A stretch of DNA of 18,302 bases, taken from an uncultured Lachnospiraceae bacterium. Its GTDB lineage: Bacteria; Bacillota; Clostridia; Lachnospirales; Lachnospiraceae. A program made the position numbers and the translations under genes. The notes beneath the pieces are model-generated. The model was not told where the DNA came from. It did not search any database and saw only the letters and a program-made list of their open reading frames with translations. Positions 1 through 7,387 of the stretch are shown here, piece by piece; positions within the stretch are counted from its first letter, which is position 1, and every line of letters begins with the position of its first letter. The DNA lies in contig CACXFD010000004.1 in assembly GCA_902766845.1 (NCBI GenBank), forward strand, positions 1 to 18,302. Reading direction: 5' to 3'.

Positions 1-606
1 CACGGTCGCGGTGGAGGTGTGGATGCGTCCGCCGCTCTCGGTGACGGGCACGCGCTGGACGCGGTGCACGCCGCTTTCATACTTCAGGCGGGAATAGGCG
101 CCCTGTCCCGAGATCATGAACACCGCTTCCTTGAAGCCGCCGATGCCGCTCTCGCTCAGGCTCACCATCTCCGTTTTCCATCCGCACCGTTCGGCATAAC
201 GCATGTACATGCGGTACAGGTCGGACGCGAACAGGGCCGCTTCCTCTCCGCCGGCGCCGGCACGGATCTCCACGAAAACATTTTTTTCATCATTCGGGTC
301 TTTGGGCAGGAGAAGGATCTTCAGGCGATGCTCCCCCTCCCGGATGCGCTCCCGCACCGCGGACAGTTCCTCCCGGGCAAGCAGACGCATCTCCTCGTCC
401 TTTTCGGACGCGAGCACATCCAGCGCCGCCTGCTCTTCTTCACGGTCCCTGCCGTACGCACGGTACGCCTCCACGAGCGGCCACAGTTCCGCCTGCTCCT
501 TCATCCGTTCCCGCAATCGCCCGCTGTCCTGCAGGACTGACGGATCGGAGATCTCCCGTACAAGTTCATCGTAGCGGCGGACCACATCTTCACATCGTTC
601 AAACAT
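1..606 (-). CDS. prfA: Peptide chain release factor 1, N-terminal part (runs off left edge)
   Basis: RF1 recognises UAA and UAG in the ribosomal A site and triggers release of the finished protein. The visible 202 residues cover the helical N-terminal domain and the start of the codon-recognition domain. The acidic VEIRAGAGGEEAA block lies near residues 111-123. The PVT tripeptide near residues 187-189, followed by ESGGRIHTSTATV, matches the PxT stop-codon-reading motif of RF1 rather than the SPF of RF2. The GGQ catalytic loop would lie beyond position 1 and is not seen. The ATG at 606 overlaps the end of prmC by 8 nt, and AAAGGAG sits 8 nt upstream, inside prmC. Pairing with prmC is the usual arrangement and makes functional sense, because PrmC methylates this factor. 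Confidence 0.97.
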   Translation of the reverse strand, partial: MFERCEDVVRRYDELVREISDPSVLQDSGRLRERMKEQAELWPLVEAYRAYGRDREEEQAALDVLASEKDEEMRLLAREELSAVRERIREGEHRLKILLLPKDPNDEKNVFVEIRAGAGGEEAALFASDLYRMYMRYAERCGWKTEMVSLSESGIGGFKEAVFMISGQGAYSRLKYESGVHRVQRVPVTESGGRIHTSTATV

Positions 607-1483
607 GATCTCCTCTCCTTTCCGCGCAGATCACACGGTCCCTGCCCGTCAGATCCCGGACCGTGCGGACATTCTCCAGTCCGGCTGCACGGCACAGCGC
701 GGACACGTCCGCAGCCTGCGCGGCTCCGATCTCAAGATAGATGCGACCGCCGGGCAGCAGATGCTCCGGCGCCTTCTCCAGGATCCTGCGATAGAACGCC
801 AGTCCGTCCGCGCCGCCTTTCAGCGCCATGGCCGGCTCGTAGAGCCTGACCTCCGGCTGCAGCGTCTCATATTCCGGGTCCGTGATATAAGGCGGATTGG
901 ACGTGATCAGATCATACCGGCGTCCCGGGACGGCCTCCCACAGGTCGCCGGACAGCCAGTTTATGTCAGCCCCGCATGCCGCGCCGTTCCGGCGCGCTAC
1001 CGCCAGCGCCGCTTCGGACAGGTCCGATGCGTCCATGCTGATCTTTCCGCATACGGACAGCGCGATCGCGATGCATCCGCTGCCGGTGCACAGGTCCAGT
1101 CCGCGCAGGCGGCCCGGTACCGGCGTGCCGGACGCCGTCCCGGCTCCCTGACGGTCACACATATCCCGAAGCACCGTCTCGACCAGCACTTCGGTGTCCT
1201 GACGCGGGATGAGCACATCCGGCGTCACGATCAGGTCCAGTCCGTAAAAAGCCTGCTTTCCGAGGATGTACTGCAGAGGCTCCCTCGCTTCGCGGCGTGC
1301 GAGCATGCTTTCCAGTGTCCGCACCGTTTCGGGATCCGCCTCTTCTTCCCGATGCGCCAGAAACGACGCACGGTCCATGCCGGACGCTTCCGACAGCAGC
1401 AGCCAGGCGTCCCAGGAAGCTTCTTCGATTCCAGCTTCCGCGAGGCGCCGCACAGCCTGTTCCAGGAGTTTCCGGCCGGTCAT
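599..1483 (-). CDS. prmC: Release factor glutamine N5-methyltransferase PrmC
   Basis: PrmC methylates the glutamine of the GGQ loop in release factors, using S-adenosylmethionine. The 294-residue product has the family's N-terminal helical domain, a linker with EPLQYILGKQAFYG (about residues 68-81) and a Rossmann methyltransferase domain. The SAM-binding motif DLCTGSGCIAIAL is near 129-141 and the catalytic NPPY is at 196-199. I place the start at the ATG at 1483, which forms an ATGA overlap with the stop codon of the preceding DUF1385 gene. A longer in-frame reading up to 1642 would add about 53 residues lying over the DUF1385 C-terminal tail, without family resemblance. There is no clear Shine-Dalgarno before 1483, so translation probably depends on coupling to the upstream gene. 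The length fits the family (about 280-300). Confidence 0.95.
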   Translation of the reverse strand: MTGRKLLEQAVRRLAEAGIEEASWDAWLLLSEASGMDRASFLAHREEEADPETVRTLESMLARREAREPLQYILGKQAFYGLDLIVTPDVLIPRQDTEVLVETVLRDMCDRQGAGTASGTPVPGRLRGLDLCTGSGCIAIALSVCGKISMDASDLSEAALAVARRNGAACGADINWLSGDLWEAVPGRRYDLITSNPPYITDPEYETLQPEVRLYEPAMALKGGADGLAFYRRILEKAPEHLLPGGRIYLEIGAAQAADVSALCRAAGLENVRTVRDLTGRDRVICAERRGDHV

Positions 1484-2571
1484 GCTTCGAACGGGCAGCC
1501 GCACGCTGCCGCAGAGGATCCGGCCGCCCCTGTGCGGTCCGCACGGTCCGCATCGCCGGCAGCACCCGAGGTCTCCGCCCCGTCTGCGGGTCCCCTGCCG
1601 TCTCCTTCCGATTCGTTTCCGGCCGGCACGGTCTCCGGGCACGTACGCATGTATTCCGCATAGCTGTCCGGGAAATTCTCCTTCAGATATGCCTTCCAGT
1701 CAAAGACGGCCTCCACGGCCGTGATCGCGACCTCGATCATGTCGCGTTCCGGTTCGCGCGTCGTGATCCGCTGCATCCACAGGCCGGGCCTGCTCAGCAG
1801 ATTGACGATCGGATGATCGCTCCGTCCCGCCAGCCTCAGGAACTCATAGGATATCCCCGCAATGACCGGCACCAGGACCACACGGGACAGCAGCCTCATC
1901 CACAGGCTGTCAAACCGCAGGAACATAAAGAAGATCACGCTGATCAGCATGATCAGGATCATGAAGCTGGTCCCGCATCGTTTGTGGAAGCGCGAACTGG
2001 CGGCCACATTATCCACCGTGAGCGGATGTCCGTGCTCGATGCAGTTGATGCTCTTGTGCTCCGCTCCATGGTACATGTATACGCGGCGGATGTCTTTCAT
2101 CATGGAGATCCCGCCGACGTATCCGAGGAACAGCAGGATCCGGATCACGCCTTCGAGCAGTCCGAGCAGGAACGACGAAGTGATGAACCGGGACAAAAGC
2201 TGCGTGATCAGTACCGGAAGCAGCATGAACAGCGCCACGACAAGAACGATGGAAAACGCCACGGTCAGCACCACCGTCATGGCGTCCAGCGGCTTCTCGC
2301 CGGCCGGCTCCCCGGTCTCGCCCTCTTCCTCGTAAAACGAAGCCGAATAGTTCAGCGTCCCGATGCCGAGCACCAGAGAATCGATAAAAGCGACGACTCC
2401 GCGGATAAACGGCACGTTCAGCGCGGGATGACGCTGCAGCAGGCCGCCAGCCGTCTCTTTCTTGCATACGATCTCCTGATCCGGACGCCGCACGGCCACC
2501 GCATAGGAATCCTGATTTTTCATCATGATCCCCTCCAGGACGGCCTGGCCTCCGATACCGGAATACTTCAT
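1480..2571 (-). CDS. yqhQ: DUF1385 / YqhQ-family integral membrane protein
   Basis: This is a YqhQ-like (DUF1385) membrane protein whose biochemical role is not established. The 363-residue product begins with the family signature GGQAVLEGIMM (residues 8-18). Hydrophobic segments lie near 53-73, 98-125, 134-156 and 202-219, with a further weakly hydrophobic stretch near 228-245. Conserved motifs are HGAEHK (168-173), SRFHKRCGTSF (193-203) and a REPERDMIEVAITAVEA block near 272-288. After about residue 310 comes a tail of roughly 50 residues rich in Ala, Gly, Asp and Arg with a CGCPFEA end, which looks lineage-specific. AAGGAG lies 10 nt before the ATG at 2571. The gene sits between rpmE and prmC-prfA, a neighbourhood common in Clostridia. 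Only 64 nt separate it from rpmE, most of it taken by a terminator, so it probably depends on read-through. Confidence 0.9.
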   Translation of the reverse strand: MKYSGIGGQAVLEGIMMKNQDSYAVAVRRPDQEIVCKKETAGGLLQRHPALNVPFIRGVVAFIDSLVLGIGTLNYSASFYEEEGETGEPAGEKPLDAMTVVLTVAFSIVLVVALFMLLPVLITQLLSRFITSSFLLGLLEGVIRILLFLGYVGGISMMKDIRRVYMYHGAEHKSINCIEHGHPLTVDNVAASSRFHKRCGTSFMILIMLISVIFFMFLRFDSLWMRLLSRVVLVPVIAGISYEFLRLAGRSDHPIVNLLSRPGLWMQRITTREPERDMIEVAITAVEAVFDWKAYLKENFPDSYAEYMRTCPETVPAGNESEGDGRGPADGAETSGAAGDADRADRTGAAGSSAAACGCPFEA

Positions 2572-2595
2572 CGGTCCGATACTCCTTTATTCGTG

Positions 2596-2630
2596 AAAAA
2601 AGGCCGAGGTACTTGCCTCGGCCCGTTTTT
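2596..2630 (-). terminator. Intrinsic terminator between rpmE and yqhQ
   Basis: On the minus strand, arms GGCCGAGG and CCTCGGCC (plus positions 2616-2623 and 2602-2609) form a perfect 8-bp stem with a 6-nt loop, followed by six T. The stem starts 12 nt after the rpmE stop. On the plus strand the same hairpin is followed by c, g and five t, so it could work weakly in that direction too. No promoter is visible between it and yqhQ, so it may act as a partial terminator setting the ratio of L31 to the downstream genes. Confidence 0.85.
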
Positions 2631-2635
2631 GTTTC

Positions 2636-2842
2636 TTATTCGCTCTTTAAGCCATACTTCCGGTTGAACTGTTCCACACGGCCGCGGGCCTGCGTGGCCT
2701 TCTGCTGACCCGTATAGAACGGATGGCACTTGGAGCAGATCTCCACGTGGATCTCTTTCTTGGTGGAGCCGGTCACGAATTCGTTACCGCAGTTGCAGGT
2801 CACCTTCGCCTGATAATAGGCGGGATGGATTCCGTCTTTCAT
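2636..2842 (-). CDS. rpmE: 50S ribosomal protein L31, zinc-binding form
   Basis: L31 is a small protein of the large ribosomal subunit that bridges to the 30S head. The 68-residue product starts MKDGIHPAYYQ and carries the CxC and CxxC pair (Cys16, Cys18, Cys36, Cys39) that binds zinc, so this is the Cys-containing type rather than the zinc-free paralogue. The HPFYTGQQK block near 40-48 and the C-terminal RVEQFNRKYGL are typical. The start at 2842 is set by GAGAGG 8 nt upstream and by family alignment; an in-frame ATG at 2890 would add 16 residues unlike L31. It has its own extended -10 promoter and a short hairpin-containing leader, and is followed by an intrinsic terminator. Confidence 0.97.
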   Translation of the reverse strand: MKDGIHPAYYQAKVTCNCGNEFVTGSTKKEIHVEICSKCHPFYTGQQKATQARGRVEQFNRKYGLKSE

Positions 2843-2870
2843 GTCTGATACCTCTCTATTGCCGATATTT

Positions 2871-2886
2871 GATGGTTCCAACCATC
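2871..2886 (-). promoter_or_regulatory. Leader hairpin upstream of rpmE
   Basis: The perfect inverted repeat GATGGTT-GG-AACCATC lies in the predicted 5' UTR of rpmE, about 6 nt after the expected transcription start. Flanking TTGC and GCAA on the minus strand could form an outer stem around it. The position suits autoregulation by L31 or a stability hairpin. L31 leader motifs have been proposed in several phyla, but I cannot align this one to a known family. Confidence 0.5.
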
Positions 2887-2898
2887 GCAAGCCGATTA

Positions 2899-2927
2899 AC
2901 TATAGCACAGCCGGCCGCAAAATGCAA
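2899..2927 (-). promoter_or_regulatory. Sigma-A type extended -10 promoter for rpmE operon
   Basis: On the minus strand a TTGCAT -35 (2922-2927) and TATAGT -10 (2899-2904) are separated by exactly 17 nt, with TG-C directly before the -10 (extended -10). Transcription would start near 2892, giving a leader of about 50 nt. It lies in the 105-bp gap between rho and rpmE. Confidence 0.8.
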
Positions 2928-2947
2928 GCATTTCCTTCAACGGATCC

Positions 2948-4240
2948 TTACAGATGCATCTTGCGGACGAAACCGAGGAATTCCGCATTGGTACGCGTCC
3001 GGGAGAACAGGTCCAGGATCTTTTCCGCGGCCTCCTCCGGCTTCAGCGACGTCATGACCCGGCGCAGACGGTCCACGCCGTCCTTCTCCTCGGGCGTGAG
3101 CAGCAGATCGTCCCGCCGCGTGCTGGAACGGAAAATGTCGATGGCCGGAAAGATCCTCTTCTCCGACAGTTTGCGGTCCAGGACCAGTTCCATATTGCCG
3201 GTGCCCTTGAACTCCTCGAAGATTACCTCGTCCATGCGGCTCCCGGTCTCGACGAGAGCCGTCGCCAGAATGGTAAGGCTCCCGCCCTCCCGCATGTTGC
3301 GGGCCGCGCCGAAGAAACGCTTGGGCATATACAGGGACGCCGGATCCAGACCGCCGGAGAGCGTCCGTCCGCTGGGCGTCACGGTCAGGTTGTAGGCTCG
3401 TGCCAGGCGCGTGATGCTGTCGAGCAGGATCACCACGTCTTTATGATGCTCCACCAGACGCTTGGCGCGCTCCAGGACCATCTCGGTCACGCGCTTGTGG
3501 TGTTCGGGCAATTCATCGAACGTGGAATAGATGACTTCGACGTTCGATCCCTCGATGGACTCGCGGATATCCGTCACTTCCTCGGGGCGTTCATCGATCA
3601 GCAGGATGATCAGATGCATGTCCTTGTGATTGCGGGTGATCGCACGGGCCACCTGCTTCAGGATGGTCGTCTTGCCGGCTTTCGGAGGGGATACGATCAT
3701 GCCGCGCTGTCCCTTTCCGATGGGCGCCAGCAGATCCATGACGCGCATCGACACCTCACCGCCCACGGTCTCGAGGTGGATCCGGTCGTTCGGGAAGATC
3801 GGCGTCAGGTCTTCGAAATTCGGACGGCGCTGAGCGACGATCGGGGGCTGTCCGTTGATCTTGTCCACATACAGCAGGGCCGCGAACTTTTCCGTGCCGT
3901 TCTTGACACGCTGCGGGCCGCAAACCACATCGCCGGTCTTCAGATTGAATTTACGGATCTGGGAAGGCGAAACGTAGATGTCGTTTTCGCCGGGGAGATA
4001 ATTCTCACAGCGGATGAACCCGAAACCGTCCGGCATGACTTCCAGGATCCCGCTGGCTGTGATGTTTGAATTCAAAGCCTTCAGCTCATCCGGAAGCTGC
4101 GGTTTGACCGGTTCTTCACCGAGCGACAGGATCCGGTCGATCAGATCCGCCTTGCGGATTCCGGTCACCGACTTGATTCCGCGTGCTTTCGCGATCTCCC
4201 GCAGCTCTGTGAGCGGAAGACTTTCCAGTTTTTCTCTCAT
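2948..4240 (-). CDS. rho: Transcription termination factor Rho
   Basis: Rho is a hexameric RNA-dependent ATPase that ends transcription at unstructured C-rich sites. The 430-residue product has a helical N-terminal subdomain (about 1-45), a cold-shock RNA-binding domain (about 60-128, with DGFGFIRC near 71-78) and a RecA-like motor. The P-loop SPPKAGKTT is at 184-192, the catalytic-Glu segment IDERPEEVTD near 215-224 and Walker B ILLDSITR near 271-278. The Q-loop (PSGRTLSGGLD, 289-299) and R-loop (GAARNMREGG, 311-320) are also clear. It is compact, without the long basic or disordered insert seen in some lineages. The ATG at 4240 has AGGAG 6 nt upstream. It stands alone between uvrA and rpmE with its own promoter and a structured leader. 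No intrinsic terminator is visible after its stop. Confidence 0.98.
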   Translation of the reverse strand: MREKLESLPLTELREIAKARGIKSVTGIRKADLIDRILSLGEEPVKPQLPDELKALNSNITASGILEVMPDGFGFIRCENYLPGENDIYVSPSQIRKFNLKTGDVVCGPQRVKNGTEKFAALLYVDKINGQPPIVAQRRPNFEDLTPIFPNDRIHLETVGGEVSMRVMDLLAPIGKGQRGMIVSPPKAGKTTILKQVARAITRNHKDMHLIILLIDERPEEVTDIRESIEGSNVEVIYSTFDELPEHHKRVTEMVLERAKRLVEHHKDVVILLDSITRLARAYNLTVTPSGRTLSGGLDPASLYMPKRFFGAARNMREGGSLTILATALVETGSRMDEVIFEEFKGTGNMELVLDRKLSEKRIFPAIDIFRSSTRRDDLLLTPEEKDGVDRLRRVMTSLKPEEAAEKILDLFSRTRTNAEFLGFVRKMHL

Positions 4241-4257
4241 GATGAACTCCTATTCTG

Positions 4258-4322
4258 AAAAAGCAAAGATCGCGGCCGGCATGTCCGGTCCCGAATGATC
4301 GATCTTTAGATTACATAAGATC
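4258..4322 (-). promoter_or_regulatory. Candidate attenuator in the rho leader
   Basis: In the rho 5' UTR, arms AAAGATCG (plus 4300-4307) and CGATCTTT (4265-4272) form an 8-bp stem enclosing a smaller CCGG/CCGG hairpin, followed at once by GC and five T (4258-4262): a terminator shape, 18 nt before the rho start. Just upstream, GATCTT (4317-4322) can instead pair with AAGATC (4301-4306) in the 5' arm and break that stem. Rho synthesis is autoregulated through the leader in some bacteria, but by Rho-dependent means; an intrinsic switch here is my inference. No leader peptide is evident. Confidence 0.45.
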
Positions 4323-4352
4323 AGGCAGAAAAGGGTTGCTGACGATATGGTC

Positions 4353-4381
4353 ATTAAACCACAAAAATGATATTTGTGCAA
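4353..4381 (-). promoter_or_regulatory. Sigma-A type extended -10 promoter for rho
   Basis: On the minus strand TTGCAC (-35, 4376-4381) and TTTAAT (-10, 4353-4358) are 17 nt apart, with TG-G directly before the -10. The start near 4346 gives a leader of about 105 nt. The promoter lies in an unusually AT-rich patch of the 230-bp gap between uvrA and rho. Confidence 0.75.
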
Positions 4382-4435
4382 GTGGATAATGAACAAACAA
4401 AACCTTACGATTCTATTTCGAAGCGGCATGGGCCG

Positions 4436-4458
4436 CCGGGGCGGCGCTGCCGCCCCGG
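4436..4458 (-). other. GC-rich hairpin after uvrA, without T-tract
   Basis: A perfect 10-bp stem, CCGGGGCGGC and GCCGCCCCGG with a 3-nt loop, begins 13 nt after the uvrA stop. Neither strand has a T-run next to it, so it is not a canonical intrinsic terminator. It may protect the 3' end of the uvrA mRNA or help another mode of termination. The rest of the gap to rho holds only the rho promoter and leader. Confidence 0.6.
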
Positions 4459-4470
4459 AAACGGTATGTT

Positions 4471-7320
4471 TTATTTCTGGTTCAGATACTTTTTCACATA
4501 GGCGCCGGTATACGAAGCCGGATCGGCCGCGACCTCCTCCGGCGTTCCGCAGGCCACCAGGGTCCCGCCCTTGTCTCCGCCTTCCGGTCCCAGATCGATC
4601 AGGTAATCCGCCGTCTTGATCACGTCCAGATTGTGCTCGATCACGACGACCGTATTCCCGCCTTCTTTCAGGCGCTGCAGGATCTCCACCAGTTTGTGGA
4701 CATCCGCAAAGTGCAGGCCGGTCGTGGGCTCATCCAGTACATAGATGGTCCGTCCGGTGCTCTTCCGGCTCAGTTCCGCGGCCAGTTTGATCCGCTGGGC
4801 TTCACCGCCCGAGAGCGTGGTCGAAGGCTGTCCGAGCTTCACGTACGACAGGCCCACGTCATACAGCGTCTGGATCTTGCGCTGGATGGTCGGGACGTTC
4901 TCGAAGAAATGCAGGGCTTCTTCCACGGTCATGTCCAGCACGTCATAGATGCTCTTCCCTTTGTATTTGACCTCGAGCGTCTCCCGGTTATACCGTCTTC
5001 CATGGCAGACTTCACAGGGCACATACACATCCGGGAGGAAATGCATCTCGATCTTCAGGATGCCGTCCCCGCTGCAGGCCTCACAGCGTCCTCCGCGTAC
5101 GTTGAAGCTGAAGCGGCCTTTTTTATACCCGCGTTCCTTGGCGTCCGATGTGGCGGCGAACAGATCACGAATCATGTCGAATACGCCGGTATAAGTGGCC
5201 GGATTGGAGCGCGGCGTGCGCCCGATCGGCGACTGGTCGATCGCAATGATCTTGTCCAGCTGCTCCGCGCCCTCGATCCGCGTACAGCGGCCGGCCACGG
5301 TGCGGGCCCGGTTCAGCTGACGGGCCAGCGTCTTATACAGGATCTCATTGACCAGCGAGCTCTTTCCGGATCCCGACACTCCGGTCACACACGTAAAGAC
5401 GCCGAGCGGGAATCGAACGGTCAGGTCTTTCAGGTTGTTCTCCCGCGCGCCGACCACGGTCAGCCACCCCTGCGGCTTTTTTCGCTGTTTCGGGACCTCG
5501 ATCCGGCGCCGGCCGCTCAAATAATCCCCGGTGATGGACTCAGGACAGTTCATGATGTCCTCGGCGGTGCCGATCGCGACCAAGCGTCCGCCGTGCTCGC
5601 CGGCCCCGGGCCCGATATCCACGACGGTATCCGCCGCGCGCATGGTGTCCTCATCATGCTCCACGACGATGACGGTATTCCCGAGATCGCGCAGGTGCTT
5701 GAGCGTTCCGAGCAGTTTGTCGTTATCCCGCTGGTGCAGGCCGATACTGGGTTCATCCAGGATATAGGCCACGCCGACCAGGCCGGAACCGACCTGCGTC
5801 GCGAGGCGGATACGCTGGGATTCTCCGCCCGAGAGGGAACCGGCCGCGCGCGACAGCGTCAGATAATCGAGGCCGACGTCGATCAGAAAGCTGGCGCGGG
5901 AGCGGATCTCCTTGAAGATCTGCTCTCCGATGTGACGCTGCTGCTGCGTCAGGGGAACCTGATCGATGAAATCCCGGAAATCCCGGATCGGCATCGTCGT
6001 GATCTCATAGATGTTCCGGTCTCCGACCGTGACCGCCAGAGACGACGGCTTCAGGCGCTGGCCTTTGCAGGCCGTGCACGGCGTGATACGCATGAACGAT
6101 TCATACTCCGCCTTTCCGGTCTCCGACGCGGTCTCGCGGTAACGGCGCTCCACGTTCCGGATCAGTCCTTCAAAGGTGATGTCATAGACGCCGACGCCGC
6201 GCATGCCGCGGTAGTGGACCTTGACCGGATGACTGTCTTTTCCGTACAGGAGCAGGTCCCGGACCGCGGGCGGATAATCCCGGAACGGCGTATCCAGCGA
6301 AAAATGATAATCCTTCGCGAGAGCGGTCAGGATAGCATAAGTGAAGCTGGTAGGATCCGTACAGGACTGCCAGCCGTTCACGGCGATGCAGCCCTGGCGG
6401 ATGCTCAGAGACGGATCCGGGATCATCAGATCCGGATCAAATTCCATCTGGTAGCCGATGCCGGAACAGACCGGGCAGGCGCCGAACGGGTTATTGAAGG
6501 AAAAGCTGCGCGGCTCCACTTCCTCGATGCTGATTCCGCAGTCGGGACAGGCATAGCTCTCGCTGAAGGTGTAGGTTTCTCCGTCCACCACTTCCGCGAT
6601 CACGAGGCCTTCCGACAGATGCAGGCCGGTCTCGAGCGAATCCGTGATGCGCTTCTGCATGCCGGGCCGGATCGAGATGCGGTCCACCACGATCTCGATC
6701 GTATGCTTGTTGTTCTTTTCCAGTTTGATCTCTTCGGAAAGGTCATACATGTGACCGTCGATCCGGACGCGGACATAGCCGCTCCGCCGCGCCTGATCCA
6801 GCAGCTTGACATGCTCTCCCTTGCGGCCGCGCACGACCGGCGCGAGCAGCATCATCCGCGTCCCCTCCGGGAAGCTCATCAGCTGGTCCACCATTTCATC
6901 GACCGTCTGGCGGCGGATCTCCCGCCCGCAGTTGGGACAGTGCGGTATGCCGACGCGTGCGTACAAAAGACGCAGATAGTCATAGATCTCCGTCACGGTC
7001 CCGACCGTGGAACGCGGGTTATGGTTGGTGGATTTCTGGTCGATGGAAATGGCCGGGGAGAGCCCCTCGATGCTCTCCACGTTGGGCTTCTCCATCTGGC
7101 CCAGGAACTGGCGCGCGTAGGACGAGAGCGATTCCATGTACCGGCGCTGCCCTTCCGCGTAGATGGTATCGAACGCGAGTGAAGACTTGCCGGAGCCGGA
7201 CAGGCCCGTGAAAACCACGAGCTCGTTGCGCGGAATATCCAGCGACAGATTTTTCAGATTGTGTTCATTTGCACCGCGGATCCGGATATACTGCCGCGTG
7301 TCTTTTCCTTCTGCTGCCAT
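4471..7320 (-). CDS. uvrA: Excinuclease ABC subunit A
   Basis: UvrA is the damage-sensing ABC ATPase of nucleotide excision repair; its dimer finds lesions and loads UvrB. The 949-residue product has both ATPase modules: Walker A at 39-47 (GLSGSGKSS) and about 647-655 (GVSGSGKSS), signature LSGGESQRI at 496-504 and LSGGEAQRI at 836-844, and Walker B followed by LDEP at 521-524 and 862-865. Zinc sites are CPDC/CPVC (258-285) and the C-terminal CEAC-X19-CEVC (746-772); an additional CPNC is at 128-131. The start at 7320 has AAGGAG 4 nt upstream and agrees with the family N-terminus. An open frame continues upstream to 7431, over the end of uvrB, but those 37 residues do not look like UvrA. It lies 67 nt after uvrB and shares its SOS-controlled promoter. 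Confidence 0.98.
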   Translation of the reverse strand: MAAEGKDTRQYIRIRGANEHNLKNLSLDIPRNELVVFTGLSGSGKSSLAFDTIYAEGQRRYMESLSSYARQFLGQMEKPNVESIEGLSPAISIDQKSTNHNPRSTVGTVTEIYDYLRLLYARVGIPHCPNCGREIRRQTVDEMVDQLMSFPEGTRMMLLAPVVRGRKGEHVKLLDQARRSGYVRVRIDGHMYDLSEEIKLEKNNKHTIEIVVDRISIRPGMQKRITDSLETGLHLSEGLVIAEVVDGETYTFSESYACPDCGISIEEVEPRSFSFNNPFGACPVCSGIGYQMEFDPDLMIPDPSLSIRQGCIAVNGWQSCTDPTSFTYAILTALAKDYHFSLDTPFRDYPPAVRDLLLYGKDSHPVKVHYRGMRGVGVYDITFEGLIRNVERRYRETASETGKAEYESFMRITPCTACKGQRLKPSSLAVTVGDRNIYEITTMPIRDFRDFIDQVPLTQQQRHIGEQIFKEIRSRASFLIDVGLDYLTLSRAAGSLSGGESQRIRLATQVGSGLVGVAYILDEPSIGLHQRDNDKLLGTLKHLRDLGNTVIVVEHDEDTMRAADTVVDIGPGAGEHGGRLVAIGTAEDIMNCPESITGDYLSGRRRIEVPKQRKKPQGWLTVVGARENNLKDLTVRFPLGVFTCVTGVSGSGKSSLVNEILYKTLARQLNRARTVAGRCTRIEGAEQLDKIIAIDQSPIGRTPRSNPATYTGVFDMIRDLFAATSDAKERGYKKGRFSFNVRGGRCEACSGDGILKIEMHFLPDVYVPCEVCHGRRYNRETLEVKYKGKSIYDVLDMTVEEALHFFENVPTIQRKIQTLYDVGLSYVKLGQPSTTLSGGEAQRIKLAAELSRKSTGRTIYVLDEPTTGLHFADVHKLVEILQRLKEGGNTVVVIEHNLDVIKTADYLIDLGPEGGDKGGTLVACGTPEEVAADPASYTGAYVKKYLNQK

Positions 7321-7387
7321 ACGTCTCCTTGCCATATACATTGCCGCCGTGAGGGTGCGGCCGGACTGCCGGACACGGGAGCCCCGG

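Noticed and set aside
1..606. Assignment of the left-edge gene as RF2 (prfB)
   Set aside because: The stop-codon motif is PVT, of the RF1 PxT type, not SPF, and the gene overlaps prmC as prfA normally does.
1297..2667. Plus-strand open frame (456 codons) opposite yqhQ and prmC
   Set aside because: It overlaps real minus-strand genes and the rpmE terminator; composition is that of antisense translation.
4633..7182. Long plus-strand open frame (849 codons) opposite uvrA
   Set aside because: It is antisense to a complete, unmistakable uvrA; its product is rich in His, Asp, Arg and Gln with no recognisable domain, as expected from antisense reading of GC-rich DNA.
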